Assembly: GCA_017853555.1 (NCBI GenBank)
Contig: JAFMJH010000002.1
Location: forward strand, 62,001-126,000
Direction of reading: 5' to 3'
Length of the DNA: 64,000 nt
From: Steroidobacteraceae bacterium
GTDB taxonomy: Bacteria; Pseudomonadota; Gammaproteobacteria; Steroidobacterales; Steroidobacteraceae
Below the pieces are notes generated by a model, which worked only from the letters and a program-made list of their open reading frames with translations, ran no database searches and had not been told where the DNA came from. Below are positions 1 through 9,458 of the stretch, in pieces. The translations under genes were made by a program, and so were the position numbers. The first letter of the stretch is position 1. Every line of letters begins with the position of its first letter.

Positions 1-585
1 CCGCTCGAAAGCGGCACCGTGGCACTGGCGCGCGTCGGTGCGCGCGCCGAATACCCGGCCGCATTCCAGTTGGTCGCGGCGATGAATCCGTGTCCATGCG
101 GACATGCGGGCGATGCGAAGCGTCGCTGTCGCTGCACGCGCGCACAACTGGCGCGTTACCGCGCGCGACTCTCCGGCCCGCTGCTCGATCGCATCGATTT
201 GCGCGTCGCGCTCGCCGCCGTGACGGATGCCGAACTGGCCGCGCACCGCGAACGCTCGACGGCGGATTCCGCACGCGCAACGCCCGATGCGCACCGACGC
301 GCGACCATCGCTGCGGCTCGCGCCCGACAGTGGCAGCGACAAGGTTGTCTGAACGCGGCGCTCGATGCGGCCGCGCTCGAGCGTCACGCGAGGCTTGCGC
401 CGGCCGCGCAACAGTTGTTGTTGCGCATACGATCGATGCGCGGTTTGAGTCTGCGCGCGATACATCGTTGCCTGCGCGTGGCACGCACGCTGGCCGATCT
501 TGACGCCCAAAATGAAATCGGCGACGTGAACGTCGCCGAGTCCTTGCGTCTGCGCAGCGCGCTCGAAGAGCCCGCCGACGTCTGA
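1..585 (+). CDS. comM: Mg-chelatase-like AAA ATPase ComM/YifB, C-terminal part (truncated by window start)
   Basis: Open frame from base 1; AAMNPCPCGH...CRCTRAQLARYRARLSGPLLDRIDL is typical of the ComM C-terminus. Confidence 0.92.
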   Translation, partial: PLESGTVALARVGARAEYPAAFQLVAAMNPCPCGHAGDAKRRCRCTRAQLARYRARLSGPLLDRIDLRVALAAVTDAELAAHRERSTADSARATPDAHRRATIAAARARQWQRQGCLNAALDAAALERHARLAPAAQQLLLRIRSMRGLSLRAIHRCLRVARTLADLDAQNEIGDVNVAESLRLRSALEEPADV

Positions 586-592
586 TCGCGAA

Positions 593-1108
593 TTATTTGG
601 CGAGCGCGACCATGTGGTCGACGGCGCCTTTGACCAACTCTTCGGTGAGGTCGGAGCGACCACCCTTCGCCGGCATCACGCCGGCTTTGCCCTGGTAGCC
701 TTCGATCGCGTGCTTGTAGAGCGTCGCCTGGCCTTGCGCGATGCGCGGGCCCCAGGCGCCTTTGTCGCCGGACTTCGGCGCGCCGCCGATGCCTTGCGTA
801 TGACAGGCGCCGCACACCGTTTGGTAGGTCGACAGACCGTCGGTCGGCAGCGCGAGCGCGGCCGTCACCGCGGCGCCTGCGGCCGGGCGAATCGCCAGCG
901 CCGAATTGTCTTGCCCCGCGATGGCTACTCGCGCACCGCTGATGCGTTGATCGACCTGCTCGAGATACTTGGCATCGGCGAGCTTGTGGCCGCCTTGCGT
1001 GTTTTGTCCGACCGCCCGCGAGAAAGCGAAGATCAGGATCGTGATCAGCACCAGGATGCCGAGCACCAGACTGAAAATGTTGAAGAACTTTGAGTCGGAG
1101 TTGGCCAC
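593..1108 (-). CDS. Cytochrome c5 family protein
   Basis: N-terminal TM segment, CGACH heme motif, ...GAWGPRIAQG; GTG start at 1108 inferred. Confidence 0.88.
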   Translation of the reverse strand: MANSDSKFFNIFSLVLGILVLITILIFAFSRAVGQNTQGGHKLADAKYLEQVDQRISGARVAIAGQDNSALAIRPAAGAAVTAALALPTDGLSTYQTVCGACHTQGIGGAPKSGDKGAWGPRIAQGQATLYKHAIEGYQGKAGVMPAKGGRSDLTEELVKGAVDHMVALAK

Positions 1109-1291
1109 GATAGATTCCCGCGTCGACGTGATTTTCGAAGGGGCGGAAGTATAGCCGCTCGCCGGCCATCCTCCCAAGCGGCCATGCCGCGAGGTGGCCA
1201 TTTCGTTGCGAGTCCGCCTGTGCGCGGTCACGGGTCGGCGACAATCGGCGCACGACGCGCGTTCGGGACGCGACAAGGGTCGGGGGTCGGC

Positions 1292-2464
1292 ATGGATCGT
1301 GAGGCGCATATCGCCATCGTCGGCGCAGGCATTTGCGGCTTGACCGCGGCGCTGGCGCTTGCCCGGTTGGGGTTCCGCCGCATCGCGGTCTACGAGCGCA
1401 GTCCGGCGCTCGGCGAGGTCGGCGCGGGCCTGACCTTGAGTCCGAATGCGACGCGTGCCTTGATCGGGCTCGGTCTCGGCGAGACCCTGGAGCGCGCGGC
1501 CGACGAGCCGCACACCGGCCTCACGCGCCATTGGCGCGATGCGCGCGTGCTCACGCGCAGCGAGCGCGGTGCCGCGATTCGTGCCAAGTACGGTGCGCCC
1601 TATCTGCAAATCCATCGCGCCGACTTGCTCGAGATGCTGGCGCAAGCGAGCGCGCGCGAAGCGGCCATCGAAGTGCACACCGCGCACGCGCTCGTCGGCA
1701 TCGACACGCAAGGCGAGCGCAGCGTGCTGCAGTTCGAAAATGGTGCGCGGGTGTCGGCCGACGTCGTGCTCGGCTGCGACGGTCTCAAATCCGCGGTGCG
1801 CAACGCGCTATTCGGCGAGACGCCCGCGCAGTTCAGCGGCTATGTCGCCTGGCGCGCGCTCGTGCCGGCGAGCGCACTTGCCGTGCCGCTCGATCCGCCC
1901 GCGCAGTTGTTCATCGGCATCGAGCGCATGTTCATGCGTTATCTGGTGCGGCACGGCGCGCTCGTCAACGTCGTCGCCGTCGCCCGCTCGCCGGGTTGGA
2001 CCGACGAAGGATGGATGATTCCGTCGACGGTCGCCGAGTTGCGCGCGCAATACGACGGTTGGTATCGCGACATCCAGGATGCCATCGATCACGTACCGCC
2101 CGAGCAGTGCTTCAAATGGGCGATCCACGTGCGCAGCGCTTTGCCGCACTGGCACGCGGGCAATGTCGTGTTGGCCGGTGATGCCGCACACCCGATGGTG
2201 CCGTTCATGGGCATGGGCGCGGCGATGGGCATCGAAGACGGTGTCGTGCTCGCGCGGGCGCTGGCAGCGCGCAATACGCCGCAAGACGCCTATGCCGCTT
2301 ACACCGCCGCACGCCACGAGCGTGCGAGCTTCGTGCAGACGGAGTCGGCGCGCCGCGGCTTGCGTCTGATGTCGCACGATCCGGACTCGTTCGGTCGCGT
2401 GCAGGAAGTGTCGGAGGACACGTTGGGATTGTTCGCCTACGACGTCTTCGGCGTCGCGGTCTGA
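1292..2464 (+). CDS. FAD-dependent monooxygenase (salicylate / 3-hydroxybenzoate hydroxylase-like)
   Basis: GxGxxG motif IAIVGAGICGLTAALAL; GD motif VVLAGDAAHPMVPFMGMGAAMGIED. Confidence 0.9.
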   Translation: MDREAHIAIVGAGICGLTAALALARLGFRRIAVYERSPALGEVGAGLTLSPNATRALIGLGLGETLERAADEPHTGLTRHWRDARVLTRSERGAAIRAKYGAPYLQIHRADLLEMLAQASAREAAIEVHTAHALVGIDTQGERSVLQFENGARVSADVVLGCDGLKSAVRNALFGETPAQFSGYVAWRALVPASALAVPLDPPAQLFIGIERMFMRYLVRHGALVNVVAVARSPGWTDEGWMIPSTVAELRAQYDGWYRDIQDAIDHVPPEQCFKWAIHVRSALPHWHAGNVVLAGDAAHPMVPFMGMGAAMGIEDGVVLARALAARNTPQDAYAAYTAARHERASFVQTESARRGLRLMSHDPDSFGRVQEVSEDTLGLFAYDVFGVAV

Positions 2465-2465
2465 T

Positions 2466-3683
2466 TCACCAGCCGAGAAAACGCGCGAATTCATTGGCCG
2501 CGCGTCGCGTTCCGGCACGCGTCAAATGAATGAGATCACCCGACATCAACGGCGGCTTTGCGCGGGCGTAGTCGTAACTCGAACCGGGCCCGCCCATGCT
2601 GCGTTGCCAATCGAAATGCAGACACCCGCGGGCCGCGGCGACCTCGGCCTGCACGGCGTTGATGCGCGCGTGGATGCGCGCGTAGTGCAATTTGTCTCGA
2701 CGCGGCTTGCGACCGCGCACGCCGCGATCCGGCGGGCCGATCAGCACGCAGCGCGCATCGGGAAACGTCGCGCGCAGTTGCGCGACGCCACGCTCGAGCA
2801 GTTCGCGATAACGCGCCGCGACGAACGGTGCGTTGCCTTCGTTCGTGCCGTATTCGAGCGCCACGAGATCGTAGGCATCGGCGCCGAGTGCGGCGATCAT
2901 CGCCTCCGGTTGCGCGTTCGCCCAACCGGCAACGGTGGCACCCGGAATGCCGAACACGTCGATTTCCACCGCAGGCCTCGTCGCCGCCGCGCGCCGCTGC
3001 GTGATGCCGCGCACCGCGATGCGTCCCGATATCACGCGCAGGCGCACACCGGCGATCGGTGCAGCGCGCGCCAACGCAAGCTCACCAATACCGTGCTCGT
3101 CGCCCGCCAGTCTTACGACTTGCTCCTCGGACTCGTCGAGCGTGATGCCGACGATCGGTTCGGCACCGGCATCGTCAGGCTTTGCTTCGAACAGGATCCG
3201 CAGTCCGAGTACGTCCGCCGCATCGTTGCGGTTGCGCAGATCGAGATGGATGTATTCGTCCGGCGTTTGCGTCGCGAGTTTCGCGAGTGCCGGACCGTGA
3301 TCGACGGCTTCGCGCGCCGCGAATGCGACGTCGGATCGCCAGCCGTTGCTGACGCAGAAGCCGCGCACGGCCAGTGCGACCCCGGCGCGGTCAAAATATG
3401 GCGCGACGAAACGCCGCCGAACATCGATGCCGCGGGCTTCGAGTACGCGCTGCAACTCGGCGGCGAACGTGCCTGCGGCGATATGGCTGTCGCCCCAGAT
3501 CGCGATGCGACGCGGCACATCGTCGTTGCGCGGCACGCCGTCGCGCAGCGGCGGCAGCACCTCGTCGTTGCGCAACGGCAGATCGCGTCGCGCACCGGGC
3601 GGACAGTCGAGTGCGTGCGCAGGCAGCGTGGCGACGAGAGTTGCGCAGAGCAGCGCCCAATGAAAATGCCGACGCCCGATCAC
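2466..3683 (-). CDS. Secreted SGNH/GDSL hydrolase, resembles peptidoglycan O-acetylesterase Ape1/PatB
   Basis: Signal peptide; IWGDSHIAAGTF, GIPGATVAGW, ALEYGTNEGN, block V SGDLIHLTRAG, with a beta-rich insert between blocks. Confidence 0.72.
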   Translation of the reverse strand: MIGRRHFHWALLCATLVATLPAHALDCPPGARRDLPLRNDEVLPPLRDGVPRNDDVPRRIAIWGDSHIAAGTFAAELQRVLEARGIDVRRRFVAPYFDRAGVALAVRGFCVSNGWRSDVAFAAREAVDHGPALAKLATQTPDEYIHLDLRNRNDAADVLGLRILFEAKPDDAGAEPIVGITLDESEEQVVRLAGDEHGIGELALARAAPIAGVRLRVISGRIAVRGITQRRAAATRPAVEIDVFGIPGATVAGWANAQPEAMIAALGADAYDLVALEYGTNEGNAPFVAARYRELLERGVAQLRATFPDARCVLIGPPDRGVRGRKPRRDKLHYARIHARINAVQAEVAAARGCLHFDWQRSMGGPGSSYDYARAKPPLMSGDLIHLTRAGTRRAANEFARFLGW

Positions 3684-6046
3684 TTGGCGGCGACCGGTGG
3701 CGTTGCAGCGAGAGATTCCGCGCGCTCTTGCTGCGCGAGCAAGGCGATGTGCGCGGCGCTGGTCGCCTCGTCATAGACGCCGCTCACCGGCACTTCGAGC
3801 AAGGTTTGCAAGTCGCGCACCGCTTGCCCGCGTTGCGCCCAGCGAAATCTTTGCGCGAGCAGGCTCTCCGGCGTGAACATCGTCAGCGTCGGACGACCGA
3901 TGACGCGCAGGCAACCCCAACCGAAAAATCCGACCGGCTCCTGCTGCGAACCATCCGGTCGCAACCAGCCCTGCGTGGAGATGCGATTGGCGATGACGAT
4001 CTGCTGTTCCGGGGTTGCGAGTTCGGGCGACTCGGCGAACTCGCCGCCGCCCCATTCGCGCCAGGAGCCGACGTAGATACCGAGTCCGCCGGCGAACTCA
4101 CCGCCGTCGCGCCAGTTCGAATTCGATTCGCAGCGCGCCATCTCGCGCCAGAACGAATCCGGCGCGATCGGTTTGGCGAAACGGACCAGAGTCGGGGAAT
4201 AGTCCTGCGGTTCCGACGGTTCGGGCTGCACCGGCAACAGCGCTGCGCGCACGCTCTCCGGCACCGTAGCGTTCACGTCGAGTCGGCGGAATTTTCCGGC
4301 GCGGACGATGCCGGCGACGTAGGCGCGTTTGCCTTCGGCCGAAAGATGGATGCCGTCGGCAACGAAATAACGCGCCTGGTCGACCGCCACGCCGTGCCAG
4401 TCGATGAGCGTCGCGTTCCGATATTGCGGCACGACACGCGCGAGCAGTTCGTTGTTCGCGTCCATCCAGCGTCGCGGCACGCGCGAGTTCATGAACAACA
4501 CCTGCTCGCGATCGCGCAACAGATCGAGCATCTTGCGCAACTGTTGCTCGGTGACGTACCCGTTGGTGCCGAGGTGGATGAGTACTTTGGGACGCAACTC
4601 GCCGGCGGCGTGGATGCGTTGCAGCAATTGCAGCATGTCGGCCGCTTGCCAGCCGACCTGCGCATACACGACGGCGTCGTCGAGCGTCTGTTCCAGTGTG
4701 CCGCGCGCGCCGAGTGCAACCGAGTCGCCGATCACCGTCACCGCGCCGGCATAGCGTACGCCGCGTTCGAGCAGTGGCACGGGCGTGGCCGTTTGCGCAG
4801 GCGTGATGCTCGCGAGCAACGCCGCTTCGGCCGCTCGACGCGCGGCCGCGGTCGCTTCGAAATCGACCCGCAGCGACAGCACCTCCGCAATCGCCATGGC
4901 CGCGACGACGATGCCGATGGCTTGGCGCATGCGCGGCGTCGAATCGCTCGGCATGCGGCCGAGGATCGGCGCTTCGATCCATCGGTACGAGAGCGCGGCC
5001 AGCGTGAAGCTGATGGCGATGCGCAACACGAATGCCGCCGTCGGCGACAGATCGATGTCGATGTCGGGGCGCGTGAACAGATAGATCGGCCAGTGCCAAA
5101 GATAAATGCCGTAGGAGCGTTCGCCGATCCACTTGAGCGGTTGCAGATCGAGCAGCGCGCCGAACGTGCCGCCGGGCTGGATGCAGGCAAAGATCAGCAA
5201 TACGCTGCACAGCGCCGAGGCGAGGAAGCCGTAGGGATACAGCCAGCCGCTGTTTTCTCCCATCTCCGCGAACAACCAGAAAGTGCCGAGCAGGGCGGCA
5301 ACGCCCACGGTGAAGCCGATCGCGTGCGCACGCCGGCTGCGCACGAATTCTTCGTCGGTGAGACGTTGCGCGAATGCCGCGAGCGCGGCGCCGGCGAGCA
5401 AGCCGAGGGCGTGCGTGTCGGTGCCGAAGTACACGCGGCTGACATCGACGCGTTCCGGATAGCCGAGTTGCGTCGCCAGCGTGTCCATCCACACGGTCGA
5501 ACTGATGCCGAGGATGACGGCCGCGACGCCGAGCGCGATGCGACCCCCGATGCGCAGCAGCGCCAGCACCACGAGCGGCCAGAGCAGATAAAACTGTTCT
5601 TCGATGGCGAGCGACCAGAGATGCTGCAGCAGCGGCTGGCGACCGGTGAATTCGAAATAGGTGCGTTCCTGGGCGATGAAGTGCCAGTTCGTGAGGAACA
5701 CCGCCGAAGCGAGCGTGTCGTCGCGCAGCCGCGCGAGCATCTCGGGCGCGAGCAAGGAAGCGAGGATGGTCGTGCCGGCCACCATCGTGAAGAGCGCCGG
5801 CAACAAACGCCGCGCACGACGCGTGTAGAACGCGATCGGCGACAGACCGCCGCTGCGCTCGACTTCGTCGATCAGCAGTCGCGTGATCAAAAATCCGGAG
5901 ATCGCGAAGAACAGGTCCACGCCGAGGAACCCGCCGCGCGCGAAATAGAACTCCGCATGGAAGAGCATCACCGCCAGGACCGCGATGGCACGCAGGCCAT
6001 CGAGCCCCGGCAGTCTGCGCTCGACCGTCTTCACATCCGACGACAT
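3680..6046 (-). CDS. OafA/OatA-type acyltransferase-3 + SGNH domain + C-terminal Rpf (transglycosylase-like) domain + PG-binding-like tail
   Basis: RRLPGLDGLRAIAVLAVMLFHAEF..GVDLFFAISGFLITRLL; SGNH VIGDSVALGA..HLGTNG..DGIHLS; Rpf-like FWREMARCESNSNWRDGGEFAGGLGIYVGSWREWGGGEFAESPELATPEQQIVIANRI. Confidence 0.88.
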   Translation of the reverse strand: MSSDVKTVERRLPGLDGLRAIAVLAVMLFHAEFYFARGGFLGVDLFFAISGFLITRLLIDEVERSGGLSPIAFYTRRARRLLPALFTMVAGTTILASLLAPEMLARLRDDTLASAVFLTNWHFIAQERTYFEFTGRQPLLQHLWSLAIEEQFYLLWPLVVLALLRIGGRIALGVAAVILGISSTVWMDTLATQLGYPERVDVSRVYFGTDTHALGLLAGAALAAFAQRLTDEEFVRSRRAHAIGFTVGVAALLGTFWLFAEMGENSGWLYPYGFLASALCSVLLIFACIQPGGTFGALLDLQPLKWIGERSYGIYLWHWPIYLFTRPDIDIDLSPTAAFVLRIAISFTLAALSYRWIEAPILGRMPSDSTPRMRQAIGIVVAAMAIAEVLSLRVDFEATAAARRAAEAALLASITPAQTATPVPLLERGVRYAGAVTVIGDSVALGARGTLEQTLDDAVVYAQVGWQAADMLQLLQRIHAAGELRPKVLIHLGTNGYVTEQQLRKMLDLLRDREQVLFMNSRVPRRWMDANNELLARVVPQYRNATLIDWHGVAVDQARYFVADGIHLSAEGKRAYVAGIVRAGKFRRLDVNATVPESVRAALLPVQPEPSEPQDYSPTLVRFAKPIAPDSFWREMARCESNSNWRDGGEFAGGLGIYVGSWREWGGGEFAESPELATPEQQIVIANRISTQGWLRPDGSQQEPVGFFGWGCLRVIGRPTLTMFTPESLLAQRFRWAQRGQAVRDLQTLLEVPVSGVYDEATSAAHIALLAQQERAESLAATPPVAAK
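3905..4156 (-). other. Resuscitation-promoting-factor-like (transglycosylase-like) domain within the acyltransferase ORF
   Basis: CESxxNW motif with putative catalytic Glu, GGLxIxxxxWxxxGG, ATPEQQIxIANRI; followed by WAQRGQAVRDLQTLLEVPVSGVYDEAT (PG_binding_1-like). Confidence 0.8.
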
Positions 6047-6081
6047 CGGTGACGCGCGCTAGGCGCGCGTACTCGGCGAAA

Positions 6082-6636
6082 TTATTTGCCTTGCAGCTTC
6101 GCGAGATCCGCGAGCACGACCTTCGAATGACCGTCCGGGTTCACTTCGCGGTAGTACTTGGCGACTTTGCCTTGCGGATCGATGATGAAGGTGTCGCGTC
6201 GCGCGACGTTGAAGATCTTGTATTGCGGATAATCGACCAGCACGCCGTAGGCTTTGGACACTTCGGTCTTCGCGTCCGAGAGCACCGGGAACGGCAGGCT
6301 GTATTTCTCCGCGAAGTCTTTCTTCGACATCACTTCGTCGACGCTTACGCCGAGAATCACCGCATTCGCGCGGCGAAACGCGAAGATGTCGTCGCGGAAT
6401 CCGCAGGCCTGCGTCGTGCAGCCCGGGGTGTTGTCCTTCGGGTAGAAATACAGCACGACCCACTTGCCGCGTTGTTCGGCGAGCGAGACGGTTTTGCCGC
6501 CCTGGTCTTGCAGCGTGAAACTCGGCGCAACCGTGCCGAGGGCGGGCGAGGGGGTTTCGGTCGCCGCGTACGCGGTGCCGATGCCGAGCAGAGCGAGCGC
6601 GAGCGCGCCGACGAAATTCTTGAGGCGGGTGGTCAT
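6082..6636 (-). CDS. Periplasmic peroxiredoxin (Bcp/AhpC-TSA family)
   Basis: Signal peptide; GKWVVLYFYPKDNTPGCTTQACGFRD. Confidence 0.92.
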   Translation of the reverse strand: MTTRLKNFVGALALALLGIGTAYAATETPSPALGTVAPSFTLQDQGGKTVSLAEQRGKWVVLYFYPKDNTPGCTTQACGFRDDIFAFRRANAVILGVSVDEVMSKKDFAEKYSLPFPVLSDAKTEVSKAYGVLVDYPQYKIFNVARRDTFIIDPQGKVAKYYREVNPDGHSKVVLADLAKLQGK

Positions 6637-6653
6637 CGGAATCTCCTTGTCCT

Positions 6654-7520
6654 TCAACCAGGGTGCAGGTTCGCGATCGGAGTATCGAACTGACCGCGAT
6701 CGACTTGCAAGAGTTGCGGAAATTCCCGCTCGGCACGTTGCCGGAATTCGGTCGGCAATTCGCCGATGTCGCGCAATTTGTAGCCACGCCAGGTGGCGAA
6801 CATGTGACCGCCCGCTTTGCCCATGTTCATCCATTCGGGCCACGGGAACACGTAGCCGCCCGACACTTCGGACGGCAACCACTCGAGGCGTGCGTCGTCG
6901 AACAATTCCGCCGGAGTCGATTCGCAACCCATTTCGACGAACGTCACCGGCCAACCGGCCGGCGGCACGCGGATGGCATCGACTTTCACGAACGCACCTT
7001 CACGACGGAACAGACGATATTCGGGACGCGGCGCGGCGCTCGGCGCATCGAGACGGATGATGCCGCGCGGCGAGATCACCGAGCCCGGATCGTTGGTGAG
7101 TGCCATCGGCGGAACTTTGACGCGTTCGCCCGTGAGCGGATTGACGACCGCATCGACGAACTTGCCGCTGTCGAGATCGCGCGGGAAGGAAAGATTGTGG
7201 CCATGGAAGCGATAGCGGTCCGGGCCGATCTTGTGATGGCGCGACAATTCGATGCCTTCCCAGCGCACCACCGGGATCGGCGCCGACTTTTCCGGAATCG
7301 CCACCATGATGAAGTGGTACCAGTGCAGCACGTCGGCGCGGTCGGCGGCGCTGCGCTGCAGGCGCATGCCGTGACGAAAACGCGTGACCGGATCGAAATC
7401 CAGAAACTCTGACGTCCAATGCGTCGCGGTCGGGGCGCGCGTCGCAGCCGCGGCCGAGGTGGCGAGCGTGGTGCCCACGGCGCCGGCGAGCAAAGATTCG
7501 AGGGCTAGGCGTCGGTCCAT
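6654..7520 (-). CDS. DUF1838 family protein, copy A
   Basis: Signal peptide; HNLSFPRDLDSGKFVDAVVNPLTGERVKVPP, shared with the adjacent paralog. Confidence 0.78.
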   Translation of the reverse strand: MDRRLALESLLAGAVGTTLATSAAAATRAPTATHWTSEFLDFDPVTRFRHGMRLQRSAADRADVLHWYHFIMVAIPEKSAPIPVVRWEGIELSRHHKIGPDRYRFHGHNLSFPRDLDSGKFVDAVVNPLTGERVKVPPMALTNDPGSVISPRGIIRLDAPSAAPRPEYRLFRREGAFVKVDAIRVPPAGWPVTFVEMGCESTPAELFDDARLEWLPSEVSGGYVFPWPEWMNMGKAGGHMFATWRGYKLRDIGELPTEFRQRAEREFPQLLQVDRGQFDTPIANLHPG

Positions 7521-8440
7521 GCGGCGAGCTCCTTGGCAATGGGGCGATCGAATTCCTGCCAGCGCGCCTGCAGCAATTCGGGGTTCTCGCCGCGCAGACG
7601 CGTTGCGAATTCTTTGGGCAGCTGGGCGATGTCGTCGAGCTTGCGTCCGCTCCAGGCGCCGAGCATGTGGCCGGCGCGACCTTCGAGATTCATCCACTTC
7701 GGGAACGGGAACACGTAGAACCCCGAGGTTTGATAACGCAACGAGGTGATGGCCGGATTTTCGAAGTCGCGCCGCGCGACGCTGCTCGTCGAACTTTCGA
7801 TGAACTCCTGCGGCCAGCCGTCGGGTGTGGGGCGGATGTGTTCGGCTTTCACGAGGTCACCTTCGACGCGGACGAAAAACGGCGTGTCGAGCCAACGCAC
7901 CGCGCGCGCATCGAGCGGCAGATAGCCGCGCGGGCCATGCAGCACGCCGGGGTCGCCGAGCAATTTCATCGGCGGTACCGCAAGCCGCGAGCCGTCGAAC
8001 GGACTGACGATCTCCCGCACGTACTCGCCGGTGGCGAGATCGCGCGGGAAGCTCACGTTGTGGGCGTGGATTCGGTAGGTGTCGGCCGCGATGCGTCGGA
8101 AATAGGAAAACTCCATGCCCTCGTAACGCACCACCGGATGCGGCCTTTGCCCGGCGAGCAGCGCGTAGACGATGAAGTGGTAGCAGGAGACGGTGGTGCC
8201 CGACTCGCGCAAGTCGCGTTCGAATCGAAACAATGCCCGAAAGCGTGCGCGCGCATCGGCGAAATGAATGAACCCGTCTTGGAGCGGCGCGACGTGCGAC
8301 GCTGGCGCAGCGGTCGCCGGGGTTTCGATCAATGCCGTGGTGGTCAACGCGGCCGCGCCGGTCAGCGCGGCGGCGCCGGTGAGCCAACGACGCCGTGCGT
8401 GATCGACCGGCGCGAAGGTGGCGTGCAAGGTGCGGATCAA
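7505..8440 (-). CDS. DUF1838 family protein, copy B (Tat-like signal)
   Basis: RRRWLTGAAALTG signal; HNVSFPRDLATGEYVREIVSPFDGSRLAVPPMKL; 16-bp overlap with copy A. Confidence 0.78.
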   Translation of the reverse strand: MIRTLHATFAPVDHARRRWLTGAAALTGAAALTTTALIETPATAAPASHVAPLQDGFIHFADARARFRALFRFERDLRESGTTVSCYHFIVYALLAGQRPHPVVRYEGMEFSYFRRIAADTYRIHAHNVSFPRDLATGEYVREIVSPFDGSRLAVPPMKLLGDPGVLHGPRGYLPLDARAVRWLDTPFFVRVEGDLVKAEHIRPTPDGWPQEFIESSTSSVARRDFENPAITSLRYQTSGFYVFPFPKWMNLEGRAGHMLGAWSGRKLDDIAQLPKEFATRLRGENPELLQARWQEFDRPIAKELAAWTDA

Positions 8441-8513
8441 GCGTCCTCCGATGGTTGCGAGCGCGTGAGGAATGGACGTTAATGGAGCCTACCGCGCGAC
8501 GGGGGGAGAAGGC

Positions 8514-9458
8514 ATGCGAATTTTGAATCGCTCGATACTGGTTTTGACGATGTGCCTTGCCACGTTCGCGACGGCCGCCCCGTTGCGCGATTGCGAACTG
8601 TGCCCGGAACTCGTGCGGATCCGCGGCGGCGAGTTCGTCATGGGCGCCGCCATTTCCGAGCCGCGCCGGCTCGGGTTGCCCGAATTCTGGGCAACGCGCG
8701 AACAACCGGCGCACCGCGTGCGCGTCGCGAAGGCGTTCTCGATCGGCAAGTTCGAAGTGACGCGCGCCGAATTCGCCGCGTTCGTCGCCGCGACCGGCTA
8801 TGCGCCGGCGCCCGGATGTTGGCATTTCGTGGGCACCGAGTGGTTGTTCGACGAACAGCGGTCGTGGGCCGATCCGAAAATCGATCAAAGCGACGACCAT
8901 CCCGTCACCTGCGTGAATTGGCACGACGCGACGGCCTACGTCGAATGGTTGCGGCAAAAGACCGGCCGTCCGTATCGGCTGCCGAGCGAAGCCGAGTGGG
9001 AGTATGTCGCGCGCGCCGGCACGAGCACCGCGTATTGGTGGGGCGACGGCACCGAGGACGTCTGCCGCTACGTCAATCTCGGCGATCTCGATGCGCAGGA
9101 TCGTTTCGGTTGGAATCAGACGCGCATCAAATACGACAAACTCGGCGACTGGAAAGGCCAGCCGTGTCGTGATGGCTACGCCACGATGGCGCCGGTGCAT
9201 GCCACGGCCATGAATCCGTTCGGCGTGTACGGACTGCTCGGCAATGCCAACGAATGGGTCGCCGATTGCTGGAACGACGACTATCGCTCGGCACCGGATA
9301 CGCAAACGGCACGGTTGACGGGTGCGGATTGCGGGCTGCGCGCGATGCGCGGTCAAGGCTGGACGGCGAACGCCTCGAGCACGCGGCCCGCGTTTCGCCT
9401 GAAGATGAACGCGACCGACCGGCGTTTTACGTTCGGCTTCCGCGTGGCGCGCGACTGA
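8514..9458 (+). CDS. SUMF1/EgtB/PvdO-type (FGE-sulfatase) domain protein, secreted
   Basis: GGEFVMGA, YRLPSEAEWEYVARAG, GVYGLLGNANEWVADCW, FTFGFRVAR. Confidence 0.9.
   Translation: MRILNRSILVLTMCLATFATAAPLRDCELCPELVRIRGGEFVMGAAISEPRRLGLPEFWATREQPAHRVRVAKAFSIGKFEVTRAEFAAFVAATGYAPAPGCWHFVGTEWLFDEQRSWADPKIDQSDDHPVTCVNWHDATAYVEWLRQKTGRPYRLPSEAEWEYVARAGTSTAYWWGDGTEDVCRYVNLGDLDAQDRFGWNQTRIKYDKLGDWKGQPCRDGYATMAPVHATAMNPFGVYGLLGNANEWVADCWNDDYRSAPDTQTARLTGADCGLRAMRGQGWTANASSTRPAFRLKMNATDRRFTFGFRVARD

Noticed and set aside
3374-6052. 892-aa plus-strand ORF
   Set aside because: Antisense to the well-supported OafA/SGNH/Rpf gene; Arg/His/Ala-rich composition typical of GC-rich shadow ORFs.
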